This document shows, one piece after another, positions 34,778-42,402 of a stretch of 64,000 nucleotides of DNA (its first letter is position 1; each line of letters opens with the position of its first letter). Position numbers and translations under genes: made by a program. This stretch comes from Amarolinea sp964580725 (GTDB lineage Bacteria > Chloroflexota > Anaerolineae > SSC4 > Amarolineaceae). The stretch spans positions 36,380 through 100,379 of the forward strand of contig CAZOLV010000005.1 in the NCBI GenBank assembly GCA_964580725.1. The letters run 5' to 3'. The notes below the pieces were generated by a model. That model saw only the letters and a list, made by a program, of their open reading frames with translations. It did no database searches and was not told where the DNA came from.

Positions 34778-35077
34778 TCAATCGCCACGCGGAAAATCCT
34801 CGACGACGATGTTCTTTGCCTCGACCTCGGCCCGGAGTGCCTGCAGGAGGGCCTGATACTGCGCCTCAGCAACAGGGCGCGCCTGGCGCTTGAGCTGCTG
34901 GGCGCGATCGTTGGCCAGGGCAATAATCTCCTGGGGGGTCAGGGGCAGCGCAGGCTGCTGAGGCTCGGTCTTGGCGCGACGAGCAAAGGCCAGAACACTC
35001 CGCAACTTCTCTTCCGGCAGTTCCCTGGCGATATCGGCGATTTGCTGTACATACCGGTCAGACAGTTTGGCTTGCAT
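34778..35077 (-). CDS. Putative antitoxin upstream of the broken PIN gene
   Basis: 99 residues: MQAKLSDRYVQQIADIAREL, SVLAFARRAKTE and a helical tail VAEAQYQALLQALRAEVEA. AGGAGG precedes ATG 35077. Such proteins precede COG1569-type PIN toxins. With its toxin damaged it is an orphan antitoxin. Confidence 0.7.
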   Translation of the reverse strand: MQAKLSDRYVQQIADIARELPEEKLRSVLAFARRAKTEPQQPALPLTPQEIIALANDRAQQLKRQARPVAEAQYQALLQALRAEVEAKNIVVEDFPRGD

Positions 35078-35137
35078 ACCTCGACCTCCTATTGTCTTCC
35101 TCCATCGCCATTATACCTGATGCCTCCAAATAAGGGA

Positions 35138-35270
35138 AGCTGCGGATTCCGTCTCGAACGCGTCCACCTGCGGGCCGAGCAGCCGCGATCCAGTTGGACG
35201 CGCAGGCCTCCTGGACGGACTGCTGTTCCAGGCCGGACGTATGGGGTGGGGACAGATAAAGACAGGGCAT
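35138..35270 (-). pseudogene. Aminotransferase N-terminal fragment (N6)
   Basis: ATG 35270 reads MPCLYLSPPHTSGLEQQSVQ, CASNWIA, then a one-base insertion, and in the shifted frame LGPQVDAFETESAAS before homology ends. It lies 43 bases after the PIN stop, separated by GAGGTCA-like repeats (35288-35310). Confidence 0.85.
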
Positions 35271-35312
35271 TTCAGCCTTGCCGCTTTGAGGTCAGAGGCC
35301 AGAGATCAGAGG

Positions 35313-35885
35313 TCAGATGGGTGTGGTGTAGATGTCGAATTCGGTGACGCGGCGCCAGTCGCTGTCGAGGGTGGCGACCGCCGTGACGCCCAATCTTTCA
35401 GCCCCGGCCAGGATCAAGGCGTCCTGGGGCAGCAGATAGCGGGCGGTGATGAAATGGCGCACCCGGTCTTCCAAAGTCTGCACCACGCGCGTTGTATCCA
35501 AGTCTCTTGGCTGCGCCGGGGTGATTGGGATCGCAGCCAGGATATCGTCAAAACTTGTCAGATCGGCGAACCCGGCCGCCAGCAGTTCCGGCTGGCGTTT
35601 ATAAGCCGCCAGCCAGTTCGCGGGCCTGGTGGCTGGGGGCATCGCTTCCCACGCCCGGCGGATGCCCCGGCTGAGGATGACGTGATAACATTCTTGCAGC
35701 ACGCAAGGCAACAGCCAGGCCACAGTCTGTTGGTCAACGATCTGTTGGCCTAGCCAGCCGATGAAGCGATGCACAACCTTGGCTTGTGGATTGTCGTCGC
35801 CTTTTCGGAGAGCAAGAAGCAGAGAGCTATCGAGCACCAATTGACTGGGCGCTGATCTCAGGTCGGCCAAATCGTACAACGCCAT
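35313..35885 (-). CDS. PIN-domain toxin
   Basis: 190 residues. QLVLDSSLLLALRKGDDNP gives the first Asp, then VVHRFIGWLGQQIV, VLQECYHVILSRGIRRAWE with a Glu, and LLPQDALILAGAERLGV plus VATLDSDWRRV for the C-terminal acidic residues. Longer than VapC (about 130), like PIN proteins paired with Phd-type antitoxins. Start overlaps the antitoxin stop by one base (TGATG). Confidence 0.8.
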   Translation of the reverse strand: MALYDLADLRSAPSQLVLDSSLLLALRKGDDNPQAKVVHRFIGWLGQQIVDQQTVAWLLPCVLQECYHVILSRGIRRAWEAMPPATRPANWLAAYKRQPELLAAGFADLTSFDDILAAIPITPAQPRDLDTTRVVQTLEDRVRHFITARYLLPQDALILAGAERLGVTAVATLDSDWRRVTEFDIYTTPI

Positions 35886-36232
35886 CAGCGTAGCTCCTGT
35901 ATCTCAACCCAGAAATCGTCACCCTCAGAGGGCAAATCGGCGAATAGTTCCCCCAGGCGATCTTCTGGTGGACCCAGGCGTTCCCGCAGCCGGATCGCTC
36001 GCGCCACAAGAGCCTCTTGCCGGTGTCGTAGCGCGGGTGGTAATGGCGATGGGCGGGTAGCCACCGCGGCATCCGCCCGCGCCTGCAATTGCTCATACTC
36101 TTCGACATTGATGAGCATCGCCATGGGCCGACCGCGACGCTCCAGCACATACCGCTTCCCCCCGTATTTGACCTGCCCTACCAACTCTGCCAGCTTGCTC
36201 TTGGCTTCCACCATCCCTACAACCTGGTTCAT
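35885..36232 (-). CDS. Phd/YefM-type antitoxin
   Basis: 115 residues. MNQVVGMVEAKSKLAELVGQ, then KRYVLERRGRPMAMLINVEE is the Phd/YefM fold. The C-terminal part (RHRQEALVARAIRLRERLGP and LFADLPSEGDDFWVEIQEL) contacts the toxin by analogy. The preceding promoter is TTGTGT-17-TACAAT (36291-36263). Confidence 0.85.
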   Translation of the reverse strand: MNQVVGMVEAKSKLAELVGQVKYGGKRYVLERRGRPMAMLINVEEYEQLQARADAAVATRPSPLPPALRHRQEALVARAIRLRERLGPPEDRLGELFADLPSEGDDFWVEIQELR

Positions 36233-36465
36233 CGCTCACCTCCAACTGGTCAGGATGACCGGATTGTAGCATGCGCGACGCCAAAACACAAGCCGCGTCT
36301 CCTCTCAATACTTTGGGGGAAAGTGCCAGGCACTTGGCGACAGCACCCCCGTCAAATTAAGAGGATACCAAGCCGCCGCTTACGCTCTCCGACGCCGCGC
36401 CGCGAACCCGTAGACCGCAAAAACAAGCGAAGCTGTCGCCGCCCTGCGGTCAACAGCCTCGCCTA
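36233..36465. other. Promoter region and AAGTGCCAGGCACTT palindrome
   Basis: Contains the promoter of the Phd/PIN operon (36263-36291) and a 15-base perfect palindrome at 36321-36335. No gene recognised. Confidence 0.55.
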
Positions 36466-36848
<383 letters not shown>

Positions 36849-36849
<1 letters not shown>

Positions 36850-37211
36850 TACAGGGGAACATGTTCAATTCGATCCTCATACTCACCCGGGCGCGCAGCC
36901 TCCCAAATCAACACCAAGTCTGCAATGATTTCACCCAGCGATGCCTGTGGACGCAGGGTGAATATCCCGGGCACATGATGGCCCGCGGCCAGATGATCGC
37001 GCAAATGCTGCGGCATAGAACTGCGATTCCGAGTCACCAAATAGAATTGCTCGCGCTCGAGCCACAACAGGATTGCCGGATCGAGTGTGCCACGCGGGGG
37101 CGCCGCATCTTCGCCGACCGTCAACACGACCATATCAGGGCAGCGCCGTCGCAACTGGTCGCCGATGGCGTGCGCAGTGTTTTCATCTATCAGGTAACAA
37201 ATTTGGCTCAC
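36849..37211 (-). CDS. DUF5615 PIN-like toxin
   Basis: 120 residues from GTG 37211. ICYLIDENTAHAIGDQLRRR and MVVLTVGEDAAPPRGTLDPA, then FYLVTRNRSSMPQHLRDHL match the DUF5615/Mut7-C PIN-like family, paired with DUF433 antitoxins. GTGA overlap with that antitoxin's stop fixes the start. Confidence 0.82.
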
Positions 37212-37543
37212 CGGGCCGCCATCGTGCTCGGCAGCAAACGCCGCGTCTTCAACTCGCGTAAACGGCGGCCGGCTGGTGACGGATTGCGTTGCTGTTCCAG
37301 CCACGCGGCTTCCGCATAGGCCCGCCACCGCGCCAGGTAGGCCTCGACCTCAAGCTGGTGACTCAAGTAATAGGTGATCGTCGCGTACACCTGTTCCAAA
37401 GTCAACGTCCGGTAACGCGCGGCAATCTCCTCAGGACTGGCGCCGTTCAAATAGTCATCCAATACGGTCTCAATGCCCACGCGTGTGCCCCTGATGCGAA
37501 TGTCATCCGGCGCGTGAGTCTCGAAGTATTTCTCCAAATCCAT
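37208..37543 (-). CDS. DUF433-family antitoxin
   Basis: 111 residues. DIRIRGTRVGIETVLDDYLN and GASPEEIAARYRTLTLEQVY, then ATITYYLSHQLEVEAYLARW are the typical DUF433 helix-turn-helix protein. GGAGG precedes ATG 37543. Its leader back to the promoter is nearly the same as that of the UPF0175 gene at 38946. Confidence 0.88.
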   Translation of the reverse strand: MDLEKYFETHAPDDIRIRGTRVGIETVLDDYLNGASPEEIAARYRTLTLEQVYATITYYLSHQLEVEAYLARWRAYAEAAWLEQQRNPSPAGRRLRELKTRRLLPSTMAAR

Positions 37544-37591
37544 CGGGGATCACCTCCTTCCGACCAGCAATAGCCCGATTGCTATGGCCGT

Positions 37592-37659
37592 ATTATACCC
37601 CGCTCTCACCCGTCCGGTCAAACAAAATGGCCCAAGTCAGGGGCGCCGACCTGGGCCAT
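37592..37659 (-). promoter_or_regulatory. Terminator-promoter module upstream of DUF433/DUF5615
   Basis: Hairpin ATGGCCCAGGTCGG/C(T)GACTTGGGCCAT (37659-37627, minor mismatches), TTTTGTTTGACC, -35 TTGACC (37621-37616), 18 bases, TATAAT (37597-37592). Confidence 0.78.
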
Positions 37660-37746
37660 GCGTTGGCTGACCGCCGATATGGAGGACGCGGACGAGCGCG
37701 GATGGACGCGGATTTATCCTGTTGTTCCTTTGCCGCCACTGAGACC

Positions 37747-38112
37747 CTAAAGGTCTGCGCACGCAGTCACCCCGTCCCCGCGTCTCCGTGTCCCCACGCC
37801 GCGCACCACCGCGGCCACCTTCGCTAGCTCCGCGTCGGTCAGCGCCGTGCCGGAGGGCAGACACAGCCCATCCCGGAACAGCGCCTCGGCTACCGCGGCG
37901 GCCGCCGACCTCACACCCCGCGAACATCGGCTGCAAGTGCATGGGCTTCCACAGCGATCGGGATTCGATGTGGGCATCCTCCAGCGCCAGGCGGATCTCT
38001 TCCCGCGTCGCGCCGAATTGGGCCGGGTTTATGGTGATGCACGTGAGCCAGCGGGTGGCGCGGCCCCACGGCGCTTAGGGCATCAGGCGGACGCCGGGGA
38101 GGTCGCCAAGCC
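37747..38112 (-). pseudogene. Aminotransferase C-terminal fragment (C4)
   Basis: Begins at LGDLPGVRLMP four bases after the DUF3368 stop, has a TAA where Glu is expected (before APWGRATRWLTCIT) and a frameshift near CEVGG, then AVAEALFRDGLCLPSGTALT to the end. Clearly dead. Confidence 0.88.
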
Positions 38113-38116
38113 TGAT

Positions 38117-38626
38117 TTATGTCCTGTCCGCTGCGGACTCTCCTCCCAACTCCGTCCAAAACCACTGCTGCCAACGCGGAGCAATGCGAATACCACGGGC
38201 CAACAACCTTTGCAGGTCATCTAGCGCTTCTTGCCTGGACAGCAATCCGGCCAACACCGCAGCCAATAGGATGCCCAAGGTTCCTTTCACCGGTAAGCCC
38301 ATCGCAAAGGCCACACGACGCGCCAGGCGTTCATCTATGATGACCCAGTCTGGCTCGATTTGCCGCGCCAGCAATAGAACCTCCAACTCCCCGGCATCCA
38401 GGCCAAGCAGCAAAGGTTCTATCGTGAGCGAAACGTCCGCTGAGACAACGTTCAACCAGTCTGCCTCGGCAAGCGCATCGGCCCCCGGCTTACCCGCCCC
38501 GCCTTGGATCACTTCTGCGTAGACGGCCTGAGGCACGATAACTTCATCGAACATCTCGTTGAGCAATGATAAGCGGCCCAGAAGCGCCAGCGAGATCAGT
38601 GGTGTGGCATTGACGACTACTTTCAT
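38117..38626 (-). CDS. DUF3368 PIN-like toxin
   Basis: 169 residues. KVVVNATPLISLALLGRLSL (Asp replaced by Asn-Ala in the first strand), VIVPQAVYAEVIQGGAGKPG, LDAGELEVLLLARQ and VIIDERLARRVAFAMGLPVK with GTLGILLAA. The family pattern is complete except for the first acidic residue, which deserves a check. ATGA-type overlap with the UPF0175 gene. Confidence 0.85.
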   Translation of the reverse strand: MKVVVNATPLISLALLGRLSLLNEMFDEVIVPQAVYAEVIQGGAGKPGADALAEADWLNVVSADVSLTIEPLLLGLDAGELEVLLLARQIEPDWVIIDERLARRVAFAMGLPVKGTLGILLAAVLAGLLSRQEALDDLQRLLARGIRIAPRWQQWFWTELGGESAADRT

Positions 38627-38946
38627 GGTCGGGTAATGCGAGCCGCCAACTCTCGGCTGGTGTTAGCTTCGTAATCCAGTTCATCTTCAGCGTAATCCAA
38701 CACTGAAAAGCCATATTCAGTCAGCAGACGATAGAATTCCCACCTGTCACAGCCGAGCACTTGCGCGGCCAGCCCAGACGATAGCTTGCCTTGCGCATAC
38801 AAAGAGCCCAGTGTTTGGACAAGTACCCTGCGTTGAAAGTGAACCGGGTCTTCTCGCGCTGCAATCAGCACTGAGTTGGGAAAGTTCACAGCCAGCCCCC
38901 CGCTATGTTGCCTTGAGGTCGTTCTGCTGAGTTGAACACGTTCCAT
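38623..38946 (-). CDS. UPF0175-family antitoxin
   Basis: 107 residues. FPNSVLIAAREDPVHFQRRV, LGSLYAQGKLSSGLAAQVLG and DRWEFYRLLTEYGFSVLDYA are UPF0175. ATG 38946 has GGAGG nine bases ahead; the farther upstream ATG overlaps the promoter. Shares module and leader with the DUF433 operon. Confidence 0.87.
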   Translation of the reverse strand: MERVQLSRTTSRQHSGGLAVNFPNSVLIAAREDPVHFQRRVLVQTLGSLYAQGKLSSGLAAQVLGCDRWEFYRLLTEYGFSVLDYAEDELDYEANTSRELAARITRP

Positions 38947-38994
38947 GATCAAAGGCCTCCTTCCGACCAGCAATAGCACGATTGCGATGACCGC

Positions 38995-39062
38995 ATTATA
39001 CCCCGCCCTCACCCACCCGGTCAAACAAAATGGCCCACGTCGGGGGCGCCGACCTGGGCCAT
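38995..39062 (-). promoter_or_regulatory. Terminator-promoter module upstream of UPF0175/DUF3368
   Basis: Hairpin ATGGCCCAGGTCGG/CCGACGTGGGCCAT (39062-39030, one mismatch), TTTTGTTTGACC, -35 TTGACC (39024-39019), 18 bases, TATAAT (39000-38995). It follows the end of aminotransferase copy A. Confidence 0.8.
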
Positions 39063-39147
39063 GCGTTGGCTGATCGCAGACTTTGGGGGACGCGGACGAG
39101 CGCGGATGGACGCGGATTTGTTCCCTTTTGATCCTTCGCCGCCATCG

Positions 39148-39180
39148 AGACCCTAAAGGTCTGGCAGACCTTTAGGGTCT
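39148..39180. terminator. CCTAAAGGTCT hairpin after aminotransferase A
   Basis: AGACCCTAAAGGTCTG and its exact complement around a one-base centre, 29 bases after the copy A stop. No T-run, so a transcription end is possible but not certain. Confidence 0.55.
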
Positions 39181-39208
39181 GCGCACGCAGTCACCCCGTC
39201 CCCGCGCG

Positions 39209-40429
39209 TCACCGTGTCCCCGTCTCCCGCACCACCGCGGCCACCCGCTCAAGCTCCGCGTCGGTCAACGCCGTGCCGGAGGGCAGGCACAGCCCATCCC
39301 GGAACAGCGCCTCGGCCACACCGCCGCCGACGACTTCGCAATCCTGGAACACCGGCTGCAGGTGCATGGGCTTCCAGAGCGGGCGCGATTCGATGTTCTC
39401 GGCCTCCAGCGCCAGACGGATATCCTCGCGCGTCGCGCCGAACTGGGCCGGGTCTACGGTGATACAGGTGAGCCAGCGGGTGGCGCGGCCCCACGGCGCT
39501 TCGGGCATCAGCATGATGCCGGGCAGGCCGTGTCCTGAGCCTGTCGAAGGGTCGCCGAGGGTGTCGGCATAGAACTGGAAGATCTCCCGCTTGCGGCGCA
39601 CCCGGTCGGGTAACACCTGCAACTGGCCGCGGCCGATGCCGGCCAGGACGTTGCTCAGCCGGTAGTTGTAGCCGATCTCCGAGTGCTGGTAATGAGGCGC
39701 TGGGTCACGCGCCTGGGTGGAGAGCTTGCGCGCGTGGTCAATCAACGCCTTGTCGGCCGAGACCAACATGCCGCCGCCGGAGGTGGTGATGATCTTGTTG
39801 CCGTTGAAGGAGAAGATGCCGGCGCAGCCGAAGGTCCCCGGCGAGCGGCCTGGGAGTTGGGATGCAGATTCGCCTGATTTTTCTGATTTTTCGGGCTGGG
39901 GCCCGGACGCACCCCAATAGGTGGCGCCCAAGGCTTCGGCCGCGTCTTCGATCACCGGCACCTCGTAGCGCGCACAGGCGGCCAGGATGGGAGCCATGTC
40001 CGCGCTTTGGCCGTAAAGATGCACCGGGATCACGGCTTTGGGGAGCTTGCCAGCCCGCGCCCGCACGGCCAGCGTCTCCGCTAGTAGCCCCGGATCCATG
40101 TTCCACGACGCCCGTTCACTGTCAATGAAGGTGGGTCGGGCGCCCAGGTAGGCGATGGGGTTGGCGCTGGCCGAGAAGGTAAGGGTGGAGACCAGCACCT
40201 CGTCGCCCGGCCCGACGCCGGCGTGGATGAGGGCCAGGTGCAGCGCAGCCGTGCCAGAGCTGAGCGCCAGCGCATACGGCGCGCCGACAGCCGCAGCAAA
40301 TTCGGCTTCAAACTTGTCTACCTGCGGCCCAAGCGGTGCGATCCAGTTGGACGCGAATGTCTCCTGGACGTACTGCTGCTCCAGGCCGGACATGTGAGGC
40401 GGGGAAAGGTAGATGCGGGGTAAAGTCAT
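39209..40429 (-). CDS. PglE-type DegT/DnrJ/EryC1 aminotransferase, copy A (intact)
   Basis: 406 residues, the only complete copy in the array. RIYLSPPHMSGLEQQYVQE and SNWIAPLGPQVDKFE match PglE (UDP-N-acetylbacillosamine transaminase); SSGTAALHLALIHAGVGPGD, PVHLYGQSADM, EDAAEALGA and IFSFNGNKIITTSGGG (PLP Lys212) are in place. Two in-frame insertions stand out: about 24 residues at 174-197 (SGPQPEKSEKSGESASQLPG) before the lysine strand, shared with copy B, and PSTGSGHG at 294-301, translated from a palindromic element copy B lacks. ATGA overlap with the TumE stop. It should aminate a 4-keto-6-deoxy UDP-sugar if the insertions are tolerated. Confidence 0.88.
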   Translation of the reverse strand: MTLPRIYLSPPHMSGLEQQYVQETFASNWIAPLGPQVDKFEAEFAAAVGAPYALALSSGTAALHLALIHAGVGPGDEVLVSTLTFSASANPIAYLGARPTFIDSERASWNMDPGLLAETLAVRARAGKLPKAVIPVHLYGQSADMAPILAACARYEVPVIEDAAEALGATYWGASGPQPEKSEKSGESASQLPGRSPGTFGCAGIFSFNGNKIITTSGGGMLVSADKALIDHARKLSTQARDPAPHYQHSEIGYNYRLSNVLAGIGRGQLQVLPDRVRRKREIFQFYADTLGDPSTGSGHGLPGIMLMPEAPWGRATRWLTCITVDPAQFGATREDIRLALEAENIESRPLWKPMHLQPVFQDCEVVGGGVAEALFRDGLCLPSGTALTDAELERVAAVVRETGTR

Positions 40430-40815
40430 GTGTGTGGCTCTCGAGAAAGGATTGTGATCTGGCCCCGCACAAAGGTCAGAAACTGACGTAAAGCGTCTTC
40501 TGGGATTAGGCTCAGCTCGCTCTCGACAACCTGGTTTTCACTGCCAGCGTGGAAATGCGCAGGAAAAGTGCGCACGGATTGCCAACGTTGGTGCGGGGCA
40601 TTGTCGTGCCGATAGACCGTGCCATCAAGCGCCTGGCGCTCCCAGTGATAGCTGTAACGGCCAACCAGCTTCAGCGAGAACCAGACATCCACAAAACTGC
40701 CATCTTTCACGAAGATGCGCATCTCATTGGGGCCTGGCAGCAAAACGCCGACAACAATGTCGGCGTATTCAACCATGACGATTTCACGCAATGCACCGGT
40801 ATTGACCAGGCTCAT
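40426..40815 (-). CDS. tumE: TumE-family (DUF6516-like) toxin
   Basis: 129 residues. MRIFVKDGSFVDVWFSLKLV, GRYSYHWERQALDGTVYRHD and NAPHQRWQSVRTFPAHFHAG with a helical C-terminus EDALRQFLTFVRGQ are the TumE signature. Overlaps its partner by 4 bases and the aminotransferase start by ATGA. A decayed relative is at 26115. Confidence 0.85.
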   Translation of the reverse strand: MSLVNTGALREIVMVEYADIVVGVLLPGPNEMRIFVKDGSFVDVWFSLKLVGRYSYHWERQALDGTVYRHDNAPHQRWQSVRTFPAHFHAGSENQVVESELSLIPEDALRQFLTFVRGQITILSREPHT

Positions 40816-41105
40816 GCCAGCGCCTCAAATAGCTCCCGCAGGCGATCACGCTCGAATTCAAGATGATCGAGTCGCTGATAATCTCGCCATGACTCGCTTT
40901 CTGCCAACGTACCAGCCTGATACTGGGCGTCCATTTCGGCAACTGACGCAACCCGGTATCTGCCGGCGATCTCCAAGACCTGTGCATTGACCTGCAGCAA
41001 TTGGCGTTCCACGAGCGCACGCACCCCCTGGCGTATCAGATCAGACTCCGAAAGCTGGAATTCTTGCGCGACTGTACCCAGAAGTGGTGTGACCTCAACG
41101 ACCAT
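40812..41105 (-). CDS. TumA-like antitoxin
   Basis: 97 residues. LSESDLIRQGVRALVERQLL looks like the DNA-binding ribbon/helix part and the charged helical tail AEMDAQYQAGTLAESESWRD, LEFERDRLRELFE the toxin-binding part. AGGAGG precedes the start. Paired with the TumE toxin. Confidence 0.75.
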   Translation of the reverse strand: MVVEVTPLLGTVAQEFQLSESDLIRQGVRALVERQLLQVNAQVLEIAGRYRVASVAEMDAQYQAGTLAESESWRDYQRLDHLEFERDRLRELFEALA

Positions 41106-41143
41106 CGCCGTACCTCCTCTTGCTGGCGTATATCAACGAATTC

Positions 41144-41171
41144 ATTGTACTGCAAACTGCCGATTGCGCAA
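41144..41171 (-). promoter_or_regulatory. Promoter of the TumA/TumE operon
   Basis: TTGCGC, 16 bases, TACAAT on minus (41171 to 41144). A degenerate copy of the same linker lies at 25930-26004 ahead of the MazF module, with the -10 changed. Confidence 0.5.
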
Positions 41172-41212
41172 GTTGAGGTTGTCAGCAGGCTCGCAGAATC
41201 ACATCCGCTCCC

Positions 41213-41338
41213 TTACCAGGGGGTTACGTTGCCAGGACCCAGCGGCGCGATCCAGTTGGACGCGAATGTCTCCTGGACGTACTGCGGCTCCAGGCCGGAC
41301 ATGTGGGGTGGGGAGAGATAGATGCTGTAGGGGGTCAA
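41213..41338 (-). pseudogene. Aminotransferase N-terminal fragment (N2)
   Basis: From TTG 41338: LTPYSIYLSPPHMSGLEPQY, ETFASNWIAPLGPGNVTPW stop. Breaks after Leu-Gly-Pro. Confidence 0.87.
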
Positions 41339-41353
41339 ATTCGCGCTCCGTGC

Positions 41354-41381
41354 TTGACATTCTGCCGATGATCTGTATAAT
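41354..41381 (+). promoter_or_regulatory. Consensus promoter of a small RNA
   Basis: Perfect TTGACA (41354-41359), 16 bases, perfect TATAAT (41376-41381). It is the closest match to consensus in the window and faces plus, against all surrounding genes. Confidence 0.8.
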
Positions 41382-41387
41382 ATCTTC

Positions 41388-41502
41388 CAGAAAGCGGTAT
41401 CGTAAGTCCTGGTGACCCTGGCCCTTCGTAGAAGGGCCCTAGCTCCCACTGAAATGTGGGGGGACAGATTGAAATCGGAGCCCAGGGTGAGCCGCTTTTT
41501 TT
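41388..41502 (+). ncRNA. Structured small RNA, about 115 nt, family unknown
   Basis: Starting about 7 bases after the -10, the RNA can close with AAAGCGG/CCGCTTT and ACCCTGG/CCAGGGT, enclosing hairpins GGCCCTTC-GTA-GAAGGGCC and CTCCCAC-TGAAAT-GTGGGGG and a small GATT/AATC pair. It ends in seven T (41496-41502). No ORF with a ribosome site is present. The closed multi-branch shape recalls 6S-like or antisense regulatory RNAs, but sequence does not match a family I know. Its 3' end converges on the DUF3800 stop. Confidence 0.6.
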
Positions 41503-41536
41503 GTTAGCCGATTTCTGTTCTGGCTTCTCCGCCAGA

Positions 41537-42148
41537 TCACCATAACGGCGCCTCAATCACTTCCTCGATGACTATCTTGTCTGTGATCCGGGCATAAGCC
41601 CGTAAGTCGCCCCACTCGTATTTCCGCGCAATGGCCCACGCCACATAATCCACAGCTTGCAGACACAGATTGCCGCGCGAATCCTCGTGCCAGATGAGCA
41701 ACGCCTGTTGAGAACCAGGCGGCTGCGCGGCGCCCACAGCGTGTTCCAGGGCCTGGCGCTGTTTGGAGTTGGTGTAGCGCTTGTCCAGGTACAGGTGCAA
41801 CTGCGGCCATCGCGCCAGGCAATGCCGGACCGCCTGGGCTACAGCGGTGCGGTAGATCTCCTCAGACTCGGCCGGCGGGCGCACGATGGCGCGTTTATTC
41901 ACCACGACCGCTACAACCTGGACATCTTCTTGAGCGATGCTGCTCAGCAAGCGCTCGATCATTTGTGGCTCGGACCAGGTCGCCTTCAACTCATCCTGGC
42001 GGACATTGCGCCCAAGACTCTGGCGGGCGCGCTTGACGTGAAGCTCGATCGCCCTGGGCGACTCTGTGACGAGCATAGCCACTACCAAAAATCGGCTGCC
42101 CGAGAACGGGGCTACATCGCCGGACTCATCCAAATAAGCGTAATGCAC
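41537..42148 (-). CDS. DUF3800 protein (RNase H-like fold)
   Basis: 203 residues. YAYLDESGDVAPFSGSRFLV is the DUF3800 start with DESG, DKRYTNSKQRQ and DSRGNLCLQAVDYVAWAIA are its later blocks. Family members are found in mobile and defence contexts with unknown activity. GTG 42148 overlaps the aminotransferase remnant's TAG by one base. Confidence 0.85.
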   Translation of the reverse strand: MHYAYLDESGDVAPFSGSRFLVVAMLVTESPRAIELHVKRARQSLGRNVRQDELKATWSEPQMIERLLSSIAQEDVQVVAVVVNKRAIVRPPAESEEIYRTAVAQAVRHCLARWPQLHLYLDKRYTNSKQRQALEHAVGAAQPPGSQQALLIWHEDSRGNLCLQAVDYVAWAIARKYEWGDLRAYARITDKIVIEEVIEAPLW

Positions 42149-42349
42149 TATGACCGATCAGTGAGGGCGGCGCCGGAGCTGAACGCCAGCGCATACGGCG
42201 CGCCGACGGCCGCGGCGAATTCAGACTCAAAGGCGTCTACCTGCCGGCCCCAGCGGCGCGATCCAGTTGGACGCGCAGGTCTCCTGGACGTACTGCTGTT
42301 CCAGGCCGAACATGTGAGGTGGAGAAAGATAAATGCTTGGGTGAGTCAA
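42148..42349 (-). pseudogene. Aminotransferase N-terminal fragment (N1)
   Basis: From TTG 42349: THPSIYLSPPHMFGLEQQYV, SNWIAPLGP, one extra G, then in the shifted frame QVDAFESEFAAAVGAPYALA, FSSGAALTDRS stop. The longest N fragment; it directly follows the second glycan operon. Confidence 0.87.
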
Positions 42350-42402
42350 TCAAAGCCTCCGGATACTCACGCCCCGTACCTGACCCAATAAAAAGCCATA
42401 AG

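Noticed and set aside
41388..41502. 6S RNA, SRP RNA or 5S rRNA
   Set aside because: Shorter than 6S with no recognised conserved bubble; lacks the SRP GGAAGG/AGCAG loops and 5S consensus. Left as an unassigned RNA.
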